A stretch of 64,000 bases of DNA. Origin: Planococcus liqunii. GTDB taxonomy: Bacteria > Bacillota > Bacilli > Bacillales_A > Planococcaceae. The notes beneath the pieces are model-generated. The model was not told the origin of the DNA, made no database searches, and saw only the letters and a program-made list of their open reading frames with translations. Made by a program: the position numbers and the translations under genes. Position 1 is the first letter of the stretch. The number at the start of each line of letters is the position of its first letter. The stretch is from assembly GCF_030413595.1 (NCBI RefSeq), contig NZ_CP129238.1:3286001-3350000 (forward strand), in the 5' to 3' direction. Below, piece after piece: positions 60,635 through 64,000 of this stretch.

Positions 60635-60647
60635 TTTCCAACACCCC

Positions 60648-61592
60648 TTATGCTGTTTTTTTACGGTCCAAGAGAACCGCTAGTAATATGACTGCACCTT
60701 TAACCACTTGCTGGAAAAAGGATGAAACCCCAATTAAGTTCAAACCGTTATTCAAAACTCCGATAATCAGTGCGCCGATCAAAGTGCCGACAATCCAGCC
60801 ACGGCCCCCAGTCAAGCTGGTGCCGCCCAGAACAACTGCTGCAATCGCATCCAACTCGAACATTTCCCCGGCAGTCGGCTGCGCTGAATTCAATCGTGAA
60901 GTCAAAATCAATGAAGCAAGCCCCGCCAGCAATCCGACCAGTGCATAAACGTAGATCTTTACGCGATCGGCATTGATGCCGGAAAGAATAGACGCTTCTT
61001 CATTGCCGCCTACCGCAAAGACGCGGCGGCCGAACGTTGTCTTTTTCAAGATGAAGTACAAAATTGCGAAACTGATCAGCATCGTGACAACTGGAATTGG
61101 AATCCCGAGGAAATAGCCTTTTCCAAGCATCTGGAAAGCCATATTATCTCCAAGTCCGGAAATCGGACGGCCTTCCGTGTAAACGAGCGTCAGTCCACGG
61201 TAAATGGTCATCGTCGCAAGTGTAGCAATAAATGGCGCCACTTTCCCTTTGGCAATGATAATTCCGTTAATCGCCCCCAGCACTGCACCCAGCAACAATC
61301 CGATCAGCATCGCCAGAATCGGATCCATGCCGCTTGCCATCATGCCGGCTGTAACCGCTCCGGTAAGGGCTAAAATCGACCCGACCGACAAGTCGATTCC
61401 TCCGGTTAAAATAACAAACGTCATCCCGAATGCGATCAAGGCATTCATTGAAACTTGCCGCAAAACGTTCAGTAAGTTGCTCGTAGCCAGAAATCTTGGC
61501 TCTAAAATGGAAATAATAAGAATGATAAGAATCAGCCCGATAAACGGAGCAATTTTTTGTATGATTGACTGGTTAGCTGTTTTCAACTGCAA
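60648..61592 (-). CDS. rbsC: Ribose ABC importer permease
   Basis: A membrane protein of about 314 residues with the RbsC pattern [36 protein letters not shown] and the later [32 protein letters not shown]. The first usable start is the TTG at 61592, eight bases after the SD AGGAGG; upstream in-frame codons contain that SD. It overlaps the end of rbsA by 20 bases, consistent with coupling. Confidence 0.93.
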   Translation of the reverse strand: MQLKTANQSIIQKIAPFIGLILIILIISILEPRFLATSNLLNVLRQVSMNALIAFGMTFVILTGGIDLSVGSILALTGAVTAGMMASGMDPILAMLIGLLLGAVLGAINGIIIAKGKVAPFIATLATMTIYRGLTLVYTEGRPISGLGDNMAFQMLGKGYFLGIPIPVVTMLISFAILYFILKKTTFGRRVFAVGGNEEASILSGINADRVKIYVYALVGLLAGLASLILTSRLNSAQPTAGEMFELDAIAAVVLGGTSLTGGRGWIVGTLIGALIIGVLNNGLNLIGVSSFFQQVVKGAVILLAVLLDRKKTA

Positions 61593-63075
61593 GTTTTCCA
61601 CCTCCTGTAGCAAAATGCATAATTCGTTCCTGTGTCATTTCCTGTTTTGGCAAGTCAGCCGTCACTTTTCCTTCATGCATGACGATGACCCGGTCCGCCA
61701 TTCCGATCACTTCCGGCAATTCAGACGAAATCATTAAAATCGCCACGCCGCGTTCTGCCAGTTCATTGATGATCGAGTAAATCTCTTTTTTCGCCCCCAC
61801 ATCCACTCCGCGGGTCGGTTCATCCAAAATCAGCAGTTCCGGCTCAATGCCGAGCCATTTGGCGATAACCACTTTCTGCTGGTTTCCGCCGCTCAGGGAT
61901 TTTGCGGTTTGGGTTGGTCCGGATGTGCGAATGCCCAGACGCTTAACCATCCCCTCGTAAAGCGAGCGCTCTTTGTCTTTGGAAATCAAGCCATTTTTCG
62001 AAATCGAAGAAAAATTGGTCATGCTGACATTTTCTTCTACAGTGAAATCGACAATCAGCCCTTCGGATTTGCGGTCTTCGGTTACATAGCCGATGCCCAA
62101 TTCCTTCGCTGTTTTCGGGTTGGCGATTTTTACTTCCCGCCCGTCCAATAGGACCGTCCCTGAATCCGCTTTCTTATAGCCGAACAAGGATTGGGCTACT
62201 TCGGTACGCCCTGCCCCCATGAGCCCGGCAATCGAAAGCACTTCGCCTTTGCGGATTTCAAATGAGACGTCTTCGAAACAGTCTTTCCGCGACAAGCCTT
62301 TGACCGCCAATTTAACATCTCCGATTTGTGCATTGCGCTCAGGAAAACGTTCACCCAGTTCGCGCCCTACCATCATCTGGACAATTTCTTCAAAAGATGT
62401 TTCTTTGATGTTCCGGTCTCCGACGTATTGTCCGTCCCGCAAGATTGTAATGCGGTCGCATAAAGCAAAAATCTCTTCCATGCGGTGAGAGATGTAGATG
62501 AACGAAACGCCTTTGCTTTGCAAGCCTCGCACGGTCTCAAACAAGGTATCAATTTCCCGGTCTGTCAAAGCTGCTGTCGGTTCATCCATGACAATCACTT
62601 CCGCATTGGCGGACAAGGCCTTTGCAATTTCCACAATCTGCTGCTGGCCAACCGACAGTGTGCTTGCCGGCTGGGATGGATCGACATTCAAGCCGAGTTC
62701 TGCCAATGCCTGACGCGTCTTTTCGCGCATCGTTCTTGTTTTGAGGATTCCGCTGCGCCCGAATGTTTCTTCTTTTCCAAGAAACAGGTTATCGGTGATC
62801 GATAAATGCGGCAGGATGTTCAATTCCTGATGAATAACCGCAATTCCCGCTTCTTCCGCTTGTTTGGGCGAAGTGAACTCCACTTCCTGCCCTTTTACTT
62901 TAATCGTTCCGCTGTCACGCGAATAAATGCCGGTCAGTATTTTCATCATGGTGGACTTTCCGGCGCCATTCTCGCCCATCAAGGCGTGAATTTCCCCTTT
63001 TTCTAAGGAAAACTGGACATCTTTCAGCACTTGGTTTCCACTAAATGATTTTGATATATTGGTCATTTGGATCAT
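61573..63075 (-). CDS. rbsA: Ribose ABC importer ATP-binding protein
   Basis: A protein of 500 residues with two ATPase domains. The first has Walker [10 protein letters not shown] (about 35-43) and [15 protein letters not shown]; the second has [11 protein letters not shown] in place of a normal Walker A and [15 protein letters not shown] with [14 protein letters not shown]. The degenerate second Walker A (GxxGAGRTE) is normal for RbsA. It energises ribose uptake. Confidence 0.96.
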   Translation of the reverse strand: MIQMTNISKSFSGNQVLKDVQFSLEKGEIHALMGENGAGKSTMMKILTGIYSRDSGTIKVKGQEVEFTSPKQAEEAGIAVIHQELNILPHLSITDNLFLGKEETFGRSGILKTRTMREKTRQALAELGLNVDPSQPASTLSVGQQQIVEIAKALSANAEVIVMDEPTAALTDREIDTLFETVRGLQSKGVSFIYISHRMEEIFALCDRITILRDGQYVGDRNIKETSFEEIVQMMVGRELGERFPERNAQIGDVKLAVKGLSRKDCFEDVSFEIRKGEVLSIAGLMGAGRTEVAQSLFGYKKADSGTVLLDGREVKIANPKTAKELGIGYVTEDRKSEGLIVDFTVEENVSMTNFSSISKNGLISKDKERSLYEGMVKRLGIRTSGPTQTAKSLSGGNQQKVVIAKWLGIEPELLILDEPTRGVDVGAKKEIYSIINELAERGVAILMISSELPEVIGMADRVIVMHEGKVTADLPKQEMTQERIMHFATGGGKLAVENS

Positions 63076-63092
63076 GGTGGTTCACCTCCCAG

Positions 63093-63479
63093 TTAAAAAA
63101 TCACGCCAGAACGAAGGACGATATTTGCATAAGGTGTCGCTTCTCCTGTACGGATAATCAGTTTCGCTTGTTTGCTTTGTTCTTTTAATTCTTCGTGCGA
63201 TATATAATCTGCTTTAAGCTGCGCCAGAACTTTCTTTTCCACTTCCGGATTGCCCTCGGTTATTTCCCGGGCAATGAAAGCCGCTTCCGCTTGGAAATCT
63301 TCCAGAACGGCCTCGAGAACCGTTAAGAACGGAGGCTCGCCGATGCGATAGGACAAATCGATGCATGGCACGCCTTTTGGAATCGGCAAACCGCAGTCTC
63401 CGATGACCAGTAAATCGGTATGGCCGAATGAGGCAAGCGAAGCTGCGATATCCCGGTTGATCATCCCCAGTTTTTTCAT
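63093..63479 (-). CDS. rbsD: D-ribose pyranase
   Basis: A protein of 128 residues: LGMINRDIAASLASFGHTDLLVIGDCGLPIP with catalytic His20 and the late TGEATPYANIVLRSGV loop. It interconverts pyranose and furanose forms of ribose so that ribokinase can use them. It overlaps rbsK by 4 bases (ATGA). Confidence 0.96.
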   Translation of the reverse strand: MKKLGMINRDIAASLASFGHTDLLVIGDCGLPIPKGVPCIDLSYRIGEPPFLTVLEAVLEDFQAEAAFIAREITEGNPEVEKKVLAQLKADYISHEELKEQSKQAKLIIRTGEATPYANIVLRSGVIF

Positions 63480-64000
63480 AGCTCTCTTCCTCCTAAACGC
63501 GCCAATACTTCTTGCCGCTTCGGCATGCCGCCTTGGGCTCCGAATTTCTCCACCGATAAGGAAGCTGCCGCATTAGCAAAGCGGACAGCTTCTTCAAATG
63601 GCATGCTTTCCGCTAGTGCAACACCGAGCGCTCCATTAAAGGTGTCGCCTGCACCCGTCGTATCGACCGCTTCTGTAGCAAACCCTTCAACGGTCACATG
63701 GCGGGATCCATCAAAATAACGGGCGCCTTTTTGGCCGATTGTGACAACCAGCCGATTCGGGTACTGTTCAAGCGCCGCTTCCCAGTCTTGCCCGAACATT
63801 TCCTCTGCTTCGGTTTCATTCGGTGTTAAATACGTCGCATAAGGGAGGAATTCGTCTGTAAAACCTGTGGCCGGAGCCGGATTCAAAATTGTCGGAACTC
63901 CGTGCTGATGACAGATTTCCAAAGTGCGCTGAATGACCGGAATCGGTATTTCAAGTTGCATGATCACCATTTGGCTGTTCGCCAGCTGGGTTTCAAACGC
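63476..64000 (-). CDS. rbsK: Ribokinase, C-terminal part (gene cut by the window end)
   Basis: The last 174 or so residues of a PfkB-family kinase. The frame is open from the window end (ten codons before the first internal ATG at 63970) and contains QLEIPIPVIQRTLEICHQHGVPTILNPAPA, YLTPNETEAEEMFG and the catalytic VDTTGAGDTFNGALGVAL (with the GAGD anion hole and Asp base). It phosphorylates ribose to ribose-5-phosphate. The N terminus, and any rbsR upstream, lie outside the window. Confidence 0.95.
   Translation of the reverse strand, partial: AFETQLANSQMVIMQLEIPIPVIQRTLEICHQHGVPTILNPAPATGFTDEFLPYATYLTPNETEAEEMFGQDWEAALEQYPNRLVVTIGQKGARYFDGSRHVTVEGFATEAVDTTGAGDTFNGALGVALAESMPFEEAVRFANAAASLSVEKFGAQGGMPKRQEVLARLGGREL

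Noticed and set aside
1..64000. tRNA or rRNA genes, transposase, integrase or phage genes
   Set aside because: Looked for cloverleaf ends, GGTTCRAATCC words and typical proteins; none were recognised. A tRNA scan would settle this.

Overview
This is a chromosomal window from a Gram-positive Bacillota, most likely a member of the Bacillales close to Planococcus (an inference from gene content and style, not from a marker gene). Signs are lipoprotein signal peptides with Bacillus-type lipoboxes, AGGAGG ribosome binding sites, three S-box (SAM) riboswitches, SigB-type promoters (GTTTAA-N13-GGGTAT), Gram-positive LexA and NsrR operators, and siderophore, S-box and rbs genes of Bacillus type. No rRNA, tRNA, CRISPR array, transposase or prophage was recognised. 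The window looks like core chromosome with short intergenic repeats.

Layout. 1-6560: an S-box for a gene leaving the window on the left, a PlsY-family acyltransferase, then an S-box-controlled metNIQ methionine importer with an M20 amidohydrolase, then peptidase T. 6560-9550: an RsbR-like STAS protein and small stress genes with SigB-like promoters. 9550-12850: nsrR and two tandem flavohaemoglobin genes, the second preceded by a clear NsrR operator. 12900-18800: a Fur-type iron locus (binding lipoprotein and fused permease on one strand; ATPase and FhuF-like reductase on the other; a second FhuF-like gene nearby). 18800-26300: general-stress genes, including a bacterial eRF1-family (Vms1/VLRF1-like) protein divergent from a DUF3243 gene across two SigB-type promoters, an MFS transporter, a UvrD-type helicase, YwbE, a YflT/DUF2382 stress protein and a lipoprotein. 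26680-30170: glutaminase, MhqD-like hydrolase, Hsp33, DUF896 and Rrf2 genes. 30870-39070: a probable eight-gene operon encoding a peptide ABC importer, a cytoplasmic gamma-glutamyltransferase and a two-part ChrA transporter. 39300-48700: Lrp, GNAT, pirin, PadR plus HAAS/DUF4097 protein, patatin, SRAP, racemase, MFS, YdjM-like and YfbR-like genes. 48700-59600: a CNNM/CBS membrane protein, a YolD-like gene with a LexA box, YihY, a GATase/M19 dipeptidase/methyltransferase run, a DD-carboxypeptidase, an S-box-controlled FMN reductase, and a DedA/glycosyltransferase/papain-like run. 59700-64000: the ribose operon rbsKDACB, with rbsK cut by the window end.

The most unusual material is between genes. 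A dispersed repeat (copies at 11313-11500, 26280-26673, 30270-30862 and a decayed one at 55870-55979) carries a near-identical module of about 75 bp with two GAAGCTAGCG...AGCGATGCA boxes. In the complete copies the core lies between two related hairpins. At 26280-26673 a whole terminator hairpin is duplicated exactly on both sides, with matching inverted ends just inside. Other points of interest are a set of SigB-type promoters in front of hydrophilic small proteins and the release-factor-like gene, and a TTG start codon whose Shine-Dalgarno sequence appears to be brought into range by a small hairpin (48759-48791).
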